NCBI GenBank assembly: GCA_015698285.1 | Contig: CP048685.1 | Location: 2,294,001 to 2,358,000 of the forward strand | Direction: 5' to 3' | DNA: 64,000 nt | Source of the DNA: Candidatus Nitronauta litoralis | GTDB lineage: Bacteria; Nitrospinota; Nitrospinia; Nitrospinales; Nitrospinaceae | Part shown: piece by piece, positions 8,901 through 16,354 of the stretch | How the letters are laid out: every line of letters begins with the position of its first letter | Position numbering within the stretch: position 1 is the first letter of the stretch | Made by a program: the position numbers and the translations under genes | The notes under the pieces: generated by a model | The model's input: the letters and a program-made list of their open reading frames with translations, nothing else | The model's database searches: none | What the model was told of the DNA's origin: nothing

Positions 8901-9069
8901 CACGTGCGCGCAGTTCGGCTGATGGTTTGGCGGTGCCAATATCAAAATGCTTGTAGACCTGCATCGAATCCGCGCTGATGATTTCCGTATTCAGAGTTTC
9001 TGCCAGTTCAACGGCAGTTTCACTCTTCCCGGTAGCGGTGGGACCGGCCAGGATAATTAAAGGATTCAT
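5902..9069 (-). CDS. miaA: fusion: MiaA tRNA dimethylallyltransferase + membrane-anchored TPR/lytic transglycosylase
   Basis: A single 1055-codon frame. Residues 1 to about 300 are a full-length MiaA: P-loop GPTATGKS (9-16), IISADSMQVYK, LAGGTGLYLK, DPSRIERAL and the C-terminal QITWFKK. MiaA adds a dimethylallyl group to A37 of UNN-reading tRNAs in the cytoplasm. Residues about 308-326 form one hydrophobic helix (SAVAALSVLALFLVFPVA). From 333 to about 870 there are TPR-like helical repeats, and about 905-1040 form a transglycosylase SLT domain with catalytic Glu918 (RQES), GLMQIMPETG and SYNAGP. This second half resembles Slt70-type murein hydrolases of the periplasm. No stop codon separates the halves. 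An internal GTG (Val312, 8136-8134) preceded by AGGGA could let the transglycosylase be made separately with the helix as signal peptide. Its start overlaps trmN by 50 bp. Confidence 0.9.
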   Translation of the reverse strand: MNPLIILAGPTATGKSETAVELAETLNTEIISADSMQVYKHFDIGTAKPSAELRARVKHHLIDSLEPHEEFTAHDFKQRAETIIHGLHQKSRIPVLAGGTGLYLKVLMENFECGEAADPELRNRIRKEIKLKGPEAMHAELVKVDPVGAERIKPTDPSRIERALTVFYQTGNPLSQYHEKDSHTFRNYDVHLFVLTMDRTRLYEAVNKRVDQMIKKGWLGEVRDLQDQGIPETCKPFQGIGYAQLNKVIKHQMDLEDAVEDIKRETRRYAKRQITWFKKSPGAQTIEVGPKETPRTLKTQILAKLSGTISAVAALSVLALFLVFPVAKSWAGQMQDAARYLKYKKPKAACEALKPLVSNEANTPQGIRAGFLMGRCLSKQKKYKEATTYFQKSLTALPELEDYTRLELAKINLALGSAKSAFEETSYLLQNFPQSRIIPQAEQLRARALHGLGQTEQAIFFLEEAIARLTGKKAESDFAQFIPELILQAGRLQETEKLPSRAYLNYRKIFVEHPNHESAKVAEKALKRIVRSQALKPPSLTERELNKRVSRLFKSARYKEALRELNAYKNEMGNRKLPVEWYFNMAKAYNGVRKRQLVVSILKEFIKIYPNHGKLQQARFKIGRTLWNLGHDGEAKKYFRKVLETTSKNSWKATSRFYLGRLHENSKQYDPAKKYYSELLAMGGSSSYLEKAAWRLGWIAFRTKNFGEGIKQFQKNIERWPGTIWTAKNLFWLAKLNELSGKKLEALKTFATLLEQFPYTYYGVRAEEKVILLKQELPANTVPRMIKTGFTSPGESPKGLNRSLTEQENFHYTRAITLSEMGLYDEARLEARKAVSTLRKNLSGVLWASDLYIKSRAYPEAMRVLYMYRDYKQPAGEKDLPVAFWKNFFPLAYFDLIKKPAAAYSVDPFFVDGLIRQESLFDDDIVSPAGARGLMQIMPETGRRLYSAGKGDTSYDPETLFDARVNVSLGIKFLGQLTERFGNKGMYLLISYNAGPHVLEKWLKRFAHIRDEDVFIESIPYPETRGYVKRVMRNYGIYRRLYSDAASRQENNRVF

Positions 9070-9775
9070 AGATTGATTTCATTGCTGAGGTGTAAGAACC
9101 GTTTTTCTCATAGATAAAAAACCGGTCTTCCTCGCAGTTTGCCTCCTCAAGGTTCCGTTCAGCTAGTATCAGAAAAAACCGTGCGGGCAAAGATTCGTTG
9201 CCAAAAACTTTCCTTACCTTAACGGGTTGGAGTCCATTCGAAACCAGTACCTGTTTGACTTCTTCCAGCCGTTCAGTGGGATACGCCAGACACAGTTTTC
9301 CGCCAGGGTTTAAGTGTTTCTCTGCGCGGGAGACTAGAGACTCAAGAGTCAGGGTAATTTCATGTCGTGCCAGTGCTTTTTCCCGATCCGGGTTGATACG
9401 TCCGCTGTTAAGTTTTCGATAGGGTGGATTACTGATAACCCAATCAAAGGTTTCATTTAAATGTGCCAGGGACCATTCCAGGAAATCTGCGTGCACCAGT
9501 TGGACGCGGTCCAGTGCATTGTTGTCTGCTAAATTGGATTGCGCTTTTTGGATCAGGGATTCCTGGATTTCAATAGCACGGAACAAAAGTTTCGGCTGCC
9601 GGGTGAGCAGTAATAACGGAATAATGGAACAGCCCGTCCCCACTTCAAGGCACCGGCTGCCAGCTTCCGGTCTGACAAAGTCTGCCAGAAGAAAAGGCTC
9701 CATTGAAAACCGATAGCCTGTCCCATTTTGATCGAGAACCAAACTCACGGAAGCTCCTGAAAAACGATAACCCAT
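9020..9775 (-). CDS. trmN: tRNA1(Val) A37 N6-methyltransferase-like (TrmN/YfiC family)
   Basis: 251 residues. The Rossmann-fold SAM motif LEVGTGCSIIPLLLL (about 39-53) and the N6-adenine motif NPPY (about 114-117), followed by ARHEITLTLESLVSRAEKHL and GGKLCLAYPTERL, are those of the YfiC/TrmN6 branch. The length agrees with the family (about 245). Its 3' end overlaps the miaA start by 50 bp, so both genes are probably co-transcribed. Both products act at tRNA position A37, which supports the assignment. It is divergent from the small membrane-protein gene at 9955. Confidence 0.85.
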   Translation of the reverse strand: MGYRFSGASVSLVLDQNGTGYRFSMEPFLLADFVRPEAGSRCLEVGTGCSIIPLLLLTRQPKLLFRAIEIQESLIQKAQSNLADNNALDRVQLVHADFLEWSLAHLNETFDWVISNPPYRKLNSGRINPDREKALARHEITLTLESLVSRAEKHLNPGGKLCLAYPTERLEEVKQVLVSNGLQPVKVRKVFGNESLPARFFLILAERNLEEANCEEDRFFIYEKNGSYTSAMKSIYESFNYPGRSHRYREE

Positions 9776-9869
9776 TAATAATATGGGTCATCGGCCTCTT
9801 AAGCGCACAGTCTAGCCCAAACATGCCCTGTGCACAAGGTTTGACGGGGGAGAGGGGTTGTGAAAGTAA

Positions 9870-9899
9870 TTGATTTTAAAGAAGGTTTGTCCTTATAAT
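9870..9899 (+). promoter_or_regulatory. sigma-70 promoter of small membrane-protein gene
   Basis: TTGATT (9870-9875) and a perfect TATAAT (9894-9899) are separated by 18 bases, about 55 bp before the ATG at 9955. Confidence 0.5.
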
Positions 9900-9954
9900 C
9901 GTACAGCCGTAACGATTTTGGTTCTCTTTAGGACTGATCAGATGGGGGAGCGAT

Positions 9955-10227
9955 ATGGATTTTATCAAGAATTTGATGAACGAGGGGCAAATGATGGGTG
10001 TTGGATTTTTCCTCCTCGGAGTATTTTTATTGAACTGGTGTGCCAAAATGGAGCGGCGTGACTACCAGATTTTACGTGACCCCAAACTCAAATGGGAGAT
10101 GATCGACAAAGATAAAAAACGCACCCGTGACCTGAAGAGACAATCGATGCGCGGCACAATTATGACACTTACAGGGCTGGGCTGCGCGATATATGGAGCG
10201 GTCACTTTCTTTATGAATGTAGAGTGA
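9955..10227 (+). CDS. small membrane protein of unknown function
   Basis: 90 residues. The ATG at 9955 follows a good ribosome site (GGGGGAGCGAT). Two hydrophobic helices (about 14-29, GVGFFLLGVFLLNW, and about 68-85, TIMTLTGLGCAIYGAVTFF) flank a charged, basic central segment (ERRDYQILRDPKLKWEMIDKDKKRTRDLKR). It is thus likely an inner-membrane hairpin with a cytoplasmic or periplasmic basic loop. It stands alone between two minus-strand operons with its own promoter. I do not recognise a family. Confidence 0.65.
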   Translation: MDFIKNLMNEGQMMGVGFFLLGVFLLNWCAKMERRDYQILRDPKLKWEMIDKDKKRTRDLKRQSMRGTIMTLTGLGCAIYGAVTFFMNVE

Positions 10228-10258
10228 AAGCTGGGGAAAAATAGAAAACGCAGTCCAC

Positions 10259-11230
10259 CTATCCCAGGAATCTGGACCAGCGTGAATATTTTTTAGTAAG
10301 AAGCCGGATCACTGGCTCGCCGGAACACACTAAAGGGTGATGACGGCAAGCGAAGACAAGACCTTTTTCTGGTGCCTTTATTTCTTCCAGGACTTTTCCA
10401 TCATACAATCCTTGAATCTCACCCAGTTTTTGACCTGCTTCAACGGTTATCTTTGTTCCAACTTCGCTGATAAAAAAGCCTGCGCGTTCACAGGTTATTT
10501 CCCTCTCCCCATTGGCTGCATAGAGGCTGGTATCTTGTTTCGCTTCTTTCATTTCAGGGTGCGTTAGTAATCCGGTGGCAAGAAGATAATTCAACATCCC
10601 CTTGAATAACTTTTCTCCACTATTTCTGTCCATAACAGAGGCCTCACCTGTTCCGATGGCCAGGGCTTTTAAATGGCAGTCCTGCCATTGTTTGAGGACC
10701 TGCAAATTTTCCAGAGGGTTTTTTTCTTCCAGCAAAGCCACTTCGAGCCCTAAGGAGCCGGCAAGTTTTTTCATTTTGCCATCTGCTTTTAACAGATTGA
10801 CGTGAGGCATTTCCTGCCACCATCTTTTTGGTCCTTTCAGTACGATTGCGAAGTCGGAGCGGACGGTATGTTGCAGAAGAATATTGCACAGTTTTTCCGT
10901 GAGTTCCCCTTCAATGGTTCCGGGGAATGCGACGTTTGTATCCAGGTGGTCAAAGTTCCAGACAGAGGCACCGGCTTCCATGGCTCTTAAATGAACCACA
11001 GGAAACAGTTGAATGTTTCCTGTGATCTGGTAACCATTTCCCAATCCATCCGAAATCTGATCGAGAAAAGCAGCGAGACGCATGACACTGTAAAGTCCGG
11101 TAAGACTATGACCGTGCAGGCCCGTCACAATTGAAACGGTCTCGGGAATCTCTTCTTTTCCAAACCAGGACCGTTTGTACAGGGTGACGGGTTCTCCTAA
11201 TGGTGATGTGGTTTCGTAAAGGATTTCCAT
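10259..11230 (-). CDS. succinylglutamate desuccinylase/aspartoacylase-like protein lacking zinc ligands
   Basis: 323 residues from the ATG at 11230; a longer frame reaches 11419 but overlaps the previous gene. The ATG shares its A with the preceding stop (TGATG), so translation is coupled. The fold matches its upstream neighbour along the whole length (VTGLHG, FPVVH, DTNVAFPG, C-terminal KVLEEIKAP.KGL.F). The M14 zinc motif is broken: HGDE of the neighbour is HGHS here (Glu to Ser42), and the third ligand His aligns with Lys132 (VLKGPK instead of DFHASN). It is probably not a working metallohydrolase. It may be a regulatory or ligand-binding paralogue. It is the last gene of the FmdB-NtrBC operon. 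Confidence 0.75.
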   Translation of the reverse strand: MEILYETTSPLGEPVTLYKRSWFGKEEIPETVSIVTGLHGHSLTGLYSVMRLAAFLDQISDGLGNGYQITGNIQLFPVVHLRAMEAGASVWNFDHLDTNVAFPGTIEGELTEKLCNILLQHTVRSDFAIVLKGPKRWWQEMPHVNLLKADGKMKKLAGSLGLEVALLEEKNPLENLQVLKQWQDCHLKALAIGTGEASVMDRNSGEKLFKGMLNYLLATGLLTHPEMKEAKQDTSLYAANGEREITCERAGFFISEVGTKITVEAGQKLGEIQGLYDGKVLEEIKAPEKGLVFACRHHPLVCSGEPVIRLLTKKYSRWSRFLG

Positions 11231-12201
11231 CACGGTGGAGGCTCCTTTTCCAGTGCGACCCGCGCCAAAAGTGACCCGGCATATGTGATGGGATGTTCCC
11301 GAAGAGTGAACAGCAATCCGGATGCCGGGGCTTTTATTTCTTCCAGCACTTTTCCCCGGACCGGATCCAGGATGTTTCCAATGTGCTGGCCTTCTCCAAC
11401 AAATTCGCCCAAATGGCAATCCGAAACAAACAGCCCTGGTTTTTCAGCACTGACCGATATCACCTGATTGGCCCTGATCGGCAAAGGGTTTTTCATTCGT
11501 CCTGCCACCGAGACTGATTGATCCAGAATACCGGTTTCTTTCATAAGGTGAACAATCCCAGCAAATACCTGGTCGCCATACTCGGGTGTGATGCGGTGGC
11601 AGATTCCGGCTTCGATGACAAGGGTGCGGACTTTGGATTTGTTCAGGTTGTAGCCTAGAGTCGCCGCGAACAGGTCTGCCATGGGATGGGACCATACCAG
11701 ATCTGTATTGGTGAGCATGGCAAGCGGTAACAGCGAGGAAGACCACTCATCAATCATACGGACTTGTGGTAATTCCTGGAGGTGCAGGTTGCTGGCATGA
11801 AAATCCACCGCAATATCGGCATGGGTTTTGATATCTTCAATCAGTTTTGATGAAAATTGCGCCGTGAGCTCTTTTGGTTTGGGAAGACCCATGGTCCGGT
11901 TCATGTCAGTGCCGTGACCAGGCCACAACCGTGAAGCGTGATTAAGCGCCGGAGGATTGACCGCGGGATATACGTGTACCTCACCCAAAAGTGATGACGG
12001 GTTATTCGTTTCTATTTGTTCAAGAAAATTGAGAAGCCGGTGTCCGACGTACAAGCCTTCGAGTTCGTCCCCATGCAGGCCCGTGATAAAGGCCAGGCGA
12101 GGAGTGTTGACTTGTTTTTTCTCGGGCAGGAAGGATTGGCGGAGGAGTTCCACCCGGGTTAAAAACGGGGTTTCAAATGAAGCGATGACCTCGGTTTTCA
12201 T
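11230..12201 (-). CDS. succinylglutamate desuccinylase/aspartoacylase family zinc hydrolase
   Basis: 323 residues. The AstE/AspA (M14-like) zinc site is intact: H43-x-x-E46 in TGLHGDELEG and H135 in DFHASN. Between them lies the substrate-binding region with YPAVNPPAL and GTDMNRTM. The C-terminal barrel domain repeats the pattern GLFVSDCHLGEFVGEGQ...VRGKVLEEIKAPASGLLF. Such enzymes cleave N-acyl or amide bonds of amino-acid derivatives; the exact substrate is unknown. The ATG overlaps the stop of the NtrC-like gene by 4 bp, and its own stop overlaps the start of the degenerate paralogue. The operon context suggests a nitrogen-linked role. Confidence 0.8.
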   Translation of the reverse strand: MKTEVIASFETPFLTRVELLRQSFLPEKKQVNTPRLAFITGLHGDELEGLYVGHRLLNFLEQIETNNPSSLLGEVHVYPAVNPPALNHASRLWPGHGTDMNRTMGLPKPKELTAQFSSKLIEDIKTHADIAVDFHASNLHLQELPQVRMIDEWSSSLLPLAMLTNTDLVWSHPMADLFAATLGYNLNKSKVRTLVIEAGICHRITPEYGDQVFAGIVHLMKETGILDQSVSVAGRMKNPLPIRANQVISVSAEKPGLFVSDCHLGEFVGEGQHIGNILDPVRGKVLEEIKAPASGLLFTLREHPITYAGSLLARVALEKEPPP

Positions 12202-13679
12202 TTGATCCCGTCTTCGGGGGTTCCTTCCTTTTGGTTGAGATGGCGACCTTTTTTAGGCTCGATATTCAGCGCATCAATTTTTCTCTTCAACGTGTTGCGA
12301 TTGATCCCAAGAGCCTTGGCCGTGGCGACCTGGTTTCCATTGAGTCTGCGCAACAGGTGTTCAAACAGGTTTTTCTCAAGTGCGTCCACCAGCTTGTCAT
12401 ACAGGTTCCCGTGGTCACTTTCTGCATGGCTTTGCAGAAAGCCCCGAACCAACGGATCAAGGTGTTGTTCCCAGAATTCATTGACCGCAGATTTTCCGAT
12501 GACACCTTCTTGCAGTCCGGGTGGAAGGTGTTCGGGAAGGATGGCACCACCTGAGGCCAGTACCGCACCGCGCTTGATTACGTTTTCCAGTTCTCTAATA
12601 TTGCCCGGCCACTGATAGTTTTTAAAAAGACGATCCACCTCCGGCGAAAGAAAAACCGATTCGTGCGCGAGTTCCTCTGAAATCCTGCGTAAGAAAAAAT
12701 TCGCAAGATGCGGGACATCTTCCAGCCGTTCGCGTAATGGTGGCAGTGGAATCTGTATTACATTGAGGCGGTGAAACAGGTCTTCACGAAACAATTTCTG
12801 TTTCATCAACTCATGCAGGTTTTGGTTGGTCGCCGCAATAATGCGGACATCAACTTTGACAGGCTCCCGACCGCCGACTCTATAAAACTCGTTGTTCTGC
12901 AATACACGCAGAATTTTTGCCTGTAGTGAAATTTCCATGTCACCAATTTCATCGAGGAACAAGGTGCCTCGGTTGGCGAGTTCGAATTTACCCTTTTTAG
13001 ATTCGACGGCCCCGGTGAAGGCCCCTTTCTCGTGGCCGAACAATTCGGATTCCAAAAGTTCTCGGGCGATGGCGGCACAGTTGATGGCGATGAATTTTTC
13101 TTCCACCCGGTGCGAATAATAGTGCAGCGCTCTCGCCACCATTTCTTTCCCGGTGCCGCTTTCACCTGTGATCAGAACGGCGAGATCGGTGACGGATGCT
13201 TTTCCGATTGTTTTGAAAATATCCTGCATGTGCTTGCTGCGCCCAATGATGGCATCGACAGAAAAAGCTTCTTCAGGGGGAGTTGGTTCTTTTTCAGGAG
13301 GTTTGATATTACTGGTTTCCACCACACGGTCGACAAGGTCGTAGATGTCTTCGAGGTCAAAGGGTTTACTCACGTAATCAAAGGCTCCCTGCCGCATGGC
13401 CTCAATCGTGTTATTCATCGTGTCCTGTGCGGTCATCACCACAACGGGCGGGGAGGGCTTGCGGGATTTTATTGCTGTTAGCAAATCCAGTCCGCTCATG
13501 CCTTCCATGAAAATGTCGGTGAAGATGAGGAGGTAGTCGTTGCGCTGGATTTTATCTAATGCCTGCTGGGCAGACTCTGCGGTGTGCACGGTGATGTTTC
13601 TTTTTTCGAGGGCCTTTTTGAAAACCCAGAGGATACTCTCTTCGTCATCGACCACAAGGATTTTATTGGAAACCGTCAT
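12198..13679 (-). CDS. NtrC-family sigma-54 response regulator
   Basis: 493 residues. The receiver domain (1 to about 125) has the acidic pair DD (11-12), phospho-acceptor Asp55 (IFTDIFMEG) and VSKPFDL. The AAA+ sigma-54 interaction domain (about 145-375) has Walker A GESGTGKE, the GAFTGA loop that touches sigma-54, GTLFLDEIGDM and the arginine-finger region. A Fis-type helix-turn-helix (about 440-475: NQVATAKALGINRNTLKRKI) closes the protein. It starts 5 bp after the kinase gene, so the two form a two-component pair. Downstream it overlaps the aspartoacylase-like gene by 4 bp. Confidence 0.93.
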   Translation of the reverse strand: MTVSNKILVVDDEESILWVFKKALEKRNITVHTAESAQQALDKIQRNDYLLIFTDIFMEGMSGLDLLTAIKSRKPSPPVVVMTAQDTMNNTIEAMRQGAFDYVSKPFDLEDIYDLVDRVVETSNIKPPEKEPTPPEEAFSVDAIIGRSKHMQDIFKTIGKASVTDLAVLITGESGTGKEMVARALHYYSHRVEEKFIAINCAAIARELLESELFGHEKGAFTGAVESKKGKFELANRGTLFLDEIGDMEISLQAKILRVLQNNEFYRVGGREPVKVDVRIIAATNQNLHELMKQKLFREDLFHRLNVIQIPLPPLRERLEDVPHLANFFLRRISEELAHESVFLSPEVDRLFKNYQWPGNIRELENVIKRGAVLASGGAILPEHLPPGLQEGVIGKSAVNEFWEQHLDPLVRGFLQSHAESDHGNLYDKLVDALEKNLFEHLLRRLNGNQVATAKALGINRNTLKRKIDALNIEPKKGRHLNQKEGTPEDGIK

Positions 13680-13684
13680 AGGTG

Positions 13685-14770
13685 TTAGACCTGTTGAATG
13701 GGGAGAAAGACTTGAACCTGCGTGCCCTCGCCCTTACTGGAGATGACCTTGATATTTCCGTGGTGATTTTCCACTATCTTCAAGGAAATGGGGAGTCCCA
13801 GCCCGCTGCCTTTTGATTTTGTAGTTTGAAATGGCACAAACAAGGTCTTGAGATGTTCCTCTGGAATGCCAACTCCATCATCGGCAATTTCGACGACAAT
13901 ATCCTGGTGCGGGCTGGGATTATTTTTGGTTTTTACGGTGTAATCCGAGCGGAACCGGGTAGTCAGTTTTATTTTCCCTCCATCTTGAAGGGCCTCGCGA
14001 GCGTTGCGGATTAAATTAAGGAACACCTGTTTTAACTGATCTTCATCACCTGGAATCTGCGGCAGACTGGGATCATAACACTGGATGAACTCGATTTTGT
14101 TTTTGGCCTGGTCTTTTTCCAATATCAATATTTCTTCCAGGATACGATGGATGTTGATTGGCTCAAGGTTTGGAGGATTCCGTTCGGCAAGACTCAGCAT
14201 GCGACTCATCATCCGGTTGATACGATCCACTTCCTTGATGACAATGTCCAGGTATTCCTTGTGCTCTTCATCCTCCAATCTGGATTTCAGTAATTGCGCC
14301 GAGCCACTGATGGCGACCAGTGGATTTTTTATTTCGTGCGCCATGCCCAGAGAAAGAACTCCCATGCGCGAAATCTGGTCGATCTGTCGTGAAGTTTCTT
14401 CCAGTTCCTGGACCAGACTACGATCACGGATGTGCAGGACTGCCCACTGAATGCCCTGTTCTCCAGGAAGGTACGGTGCGATGGTCAGGCTTGCGGGAAA
14501 GGGGACGTGCTCGTTTTTTCTGCGACCAAAACATTCGATATCGCGGAAGGAGGTTCCATCCTGGCAGGTCTCCTTAATCTTCATTTCTATTTCGGGATGA
14601 TTGGGGAAAAATTCGGTGATCGATTTACCACAAAAGGCATCCTGAGACTGGCGAAACATTTCCTCGGTGGCAAAATTTCCCTGCTTGATTATGCCTTCAG
14701 GAGAAACCAGCAGAATAGAATCTATCAGAGAAGCCAGAATGTTCGGGGCAAACGTGGAGTTCCCTGTCAT
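13685..14770 (-). CDS. PAS-containing NtrB-like sensor histidine kinase
   Basis: 361 residues, no membrane helix, so it is cytoplasmic. A PAS domain spans about 10-120 (ILLVSPEGIIKQGNFATEEMF). The dimerisation/phospho-acceptor helix carries His145 (LGMAHEIKNPLVAISGSAQLL). The ATPase domain has the N-box NLIRNAREAL, DDGVGIPEE and GSGLGLPISLKIVENHHG. This order is that of NtrB (GlnL) kinases. It lies 5 bp before its NtrC-like partner and 19 bp after the fmdB-like gene. The sensed signal is not visible. Confidence 0.92.
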   Translation of the reverse strand: MTGNSTFAPNILASLIDSILLVSPEGIIKQGNFATEEMFRQSQDAFCGKSITEFFPNHPEIEMKIKETCQDGTSFRDIECFGRRKNEHVPFPASLTIAPYLPGEQGIQWAVLHIRDRSLVQELEETSRQIDQISRMGVLSLGMAHEIKNPLVAISGSAQLLKSRLEDEEHKEYLDIVIKEVDRINRMMSRMLSLAERNPPNLEPINIHRILEEILILEKDQAKNKIEFIQCYDPSLPQIPGDEDQLKQVFLNLIRNAREALQDGGKIKLTTRFRSDYTVKTKNNPSPHQDIVVEIADDGVGIPEEHLKTLFVPFQTTKSKGSGLGLPISLKIVENHHGNIKVISSKGEGTQVQVFLPIQQV

Positions 14771-14789
14771 GACAGTCTGGCTTGAAGGG

Positions 14790-15191
14790 TCAAGCTTTGG
14801 TCGCTTTCTTTTTCTTTTTGCTCCGGGTGGAGTACGGATTTTTTTCTTTAGGCTTCTTAATCGGTTCGGTCAACGCTTTGGGCGGGGGAGCCGATTCATC
14901 CGTTGGTCCTCCATCGCCTTTTACACCATGGCTGCAAGTGGAGCCACAGGTGTGGCCTGCACCCGGGTTGGCGTCTTTGGCTTCATTGTCTATTCCCTGT
15001 CTGCGGGATTCCGATGGGTAATCAGTCGCATACCAGCCGCTGCCTTTCAGAATAAAGCCAGCTGCGGATACCATGCGCTTGGGCTTGCTGCGGCATCCGT
15101 CTATAATGCAGGTCTTGGGGTCGGGACCACTGATCGAGACCATTAACTCGAACTGGTGCCCCTTTCCACATTCGTATTCATAAATCGGCAT
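14790..15191 (-). CDS. FmdB-family zinc-ribbon protein
   Basis: 133 residues. It starts MPIYEYECGKGHQFELMVSI, the standard start of FmdB-type putative regulators. The first metal-binding Cys is in YECGKGH; the usual second CxxC pair is replaced by TCIIDGC. It continues with a Ser/Lys-rich linker and a second cysteine group (HTCGSTCSHG) and ends in a very basic tail (KKKKKATKA). A strong ribosome site (GGAGGAAAGTTTCA) precedes the ATG. It heads the operon with the two-component genes. The family function is still poorly defined. Confidence 0.8.
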   Translation of the reverse strand: MPIYEYECGKGHQFELMVSISGPDPKTCIIDGCRSKPKRMVSAAGFILKGSGWYATDYPSESRRQGIDNEAKDANPGAGHTCGSTCSHGVKGDGGPTDESAPPPKALTEPIKKPKEKNPYSTRSKKKKKATKA

Positions 15192-15254
15192 TGAAACTTT
15201 CCTCCATATTTTTTAGAACCCCGGGGGGTGGCTGACGTCAGATTTTTCCAATGG

Positions 15255-15282
15255 GACAGGGTAAATTTGGATTTGCCCTGTC
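15255..15282. terminator. stable hairpin between ilvE and fmdB-like gene
   Basis: GACAGGG (15255/15256-15262) and AAAT pair with ATTT and CCCTGTC (15276-15282) around a TTGG loop: about 12 bp of stem with one wobble. It lies between ilvE and the next minus-strand operon and may separate their transcripts. No T-run follows on either strand, so it is only terminator-like. The remainder of 15192-15424 shows no gene. Confidence 0.4.
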
Positions 15283-15424
15283 TCTCAATAATACCTAAAA
15301 ACTGACGTGGCAAGGCCTTGAATCATTTTTTGCCATGGCCACTTGCCCGATCAGGATCATTCAAGATTATATCCTAAAAACCCAATGTCTGCTGAAAAAT
15401 TAGGCAGAAATGGAGATGGCGGAC

Positions 15425-16342
15425 TTATAAAGGGGTCAGCCAATCCGGATAGAGATCAATTTTCCCGCGCAGGATATCGAAAAAGGTCTTCTGGATACGG
15501 TCAGTGATCTCCCCTTTGTGACCCGACCCGATTACTCGTGAGTCGACCTCGCGAACGGGGGTGATTTCCGCAGCGGTACCGGTCAGAAAAATTTCCTCTG
15601 CTGTGTATAACTCATCCCGTGTCATTTGGCGCTCGACTAACGGGATATCGAGGTGTCCACAGATTTTGATGACGGCATCGCGCGTGATGCCATCCAGACA
15701 ACCGCTGGCCAGCGGTGGTGTCTGTAGTGTTCCATTTTTCCACAGGAATAAGTTTTCGCCGGAACCTTCTGAGACAAAACCGTTGGGATCGAGCAGGATC
15801 GCTTCGTCATAACCATCGCGGACCGCTTCCATTTTGGCCAGGATGGAATTGATATAGTAACCGCAGGCCTTCGCTTTCGTCATGGTGGCGTTGATGTGAT
15901 GCCGGGTGTATGAAGACAGGCGGACGTTGATGCCCTTGTTGAGCGCTTCGTCGCCAAGATAGGTGCCCCAGGGCCATGCGGCGATGGCAACGCGCACGTC
16001 GACCCCGGCAGGATTCAACCCCATCTTGTTATCGCCCAGGAAAATGATCGGGCGGATGTAGCATTCTTCCAGTTTGTTGACTTTTACCGTTTCAACGATG
16101 GCGTTGAAAATTGTTTCATTGCTGAAAGGAACGTCCATACCCAGGATGCGGGCCGAGCCGAACAGACGGTCGACGTGTTCCTGGAGACGGAAGATAGCAG
16201 AGGTTTTATCGCTTTTCTGGTAACAGCGGATGCCTTCGAAGACTCCGTAACCATAATGCAATGTGTGGGTGAGGACATGGACATTGGCCTCGTGCCATGG
16301 GACGAGCTTGCCGTCCATCCAGATTTGTTCAGATTTTTCCAT
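15425..16342 (-). CDS. ilvE: branched-chain amino acid aminotransferase
   Basis: 305 residues from the ATG at 16342; an ATG at 16354 would add 4 residues but has AGG directly against it, whereas the second has AGGA about 11 bases upstream. Class IV PLP aminotransferase features are visible: HTLHYGYGVFEGIRCY, RLQEHVDRLFGSARIL, the PLP-lysine region TKAKACGYYINSILAK, SEGSGENLFLWKNG and FLTGTAAEITPVREVD. The length is normal for IlvE (about 305-308). It transfers amino groups between glutamate and the keto acids of Leu, Ile and Val in the cytoplasm. It appears to be a separate transcription unit. Confidence 0.92.
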   Translation of the reverse strand: MEKSEQIWMDGKLVPWHEANVHVLTHTLHYGYGVFEGIRCYQKSDKTSAIFRLQEHVDRLFGSARILGMDVPFSNETIFNAIVETVKVNKLEECYIRPIIFLGDNKMGLNPAGVDVRVAIAAWPWGTYLGDEALNKGINVRLSSYTRHHINATMTKAKACGYYINSILAKMEAVRDGYDEAILLDPNGFVSEGSGENLFLWKNGTLQTPPLASGCLDGITRDAVIKICGHLDIPLVERQMTRDELYTAEEIFLTGTAAEITPVREVDSRVIGSGHKGEITDRIQKTFFDILRGKIDLYPDWLTPL

Positions 16343-16354
16343 ACCGCTTGGCAT

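Noticed and set aside
14667-15146. Long plus-strand frame opposite fmdB-like gene
   Set aside because: It is the shadow of the well-supported minus-strand FmdB gene, without domain or ribosome site.
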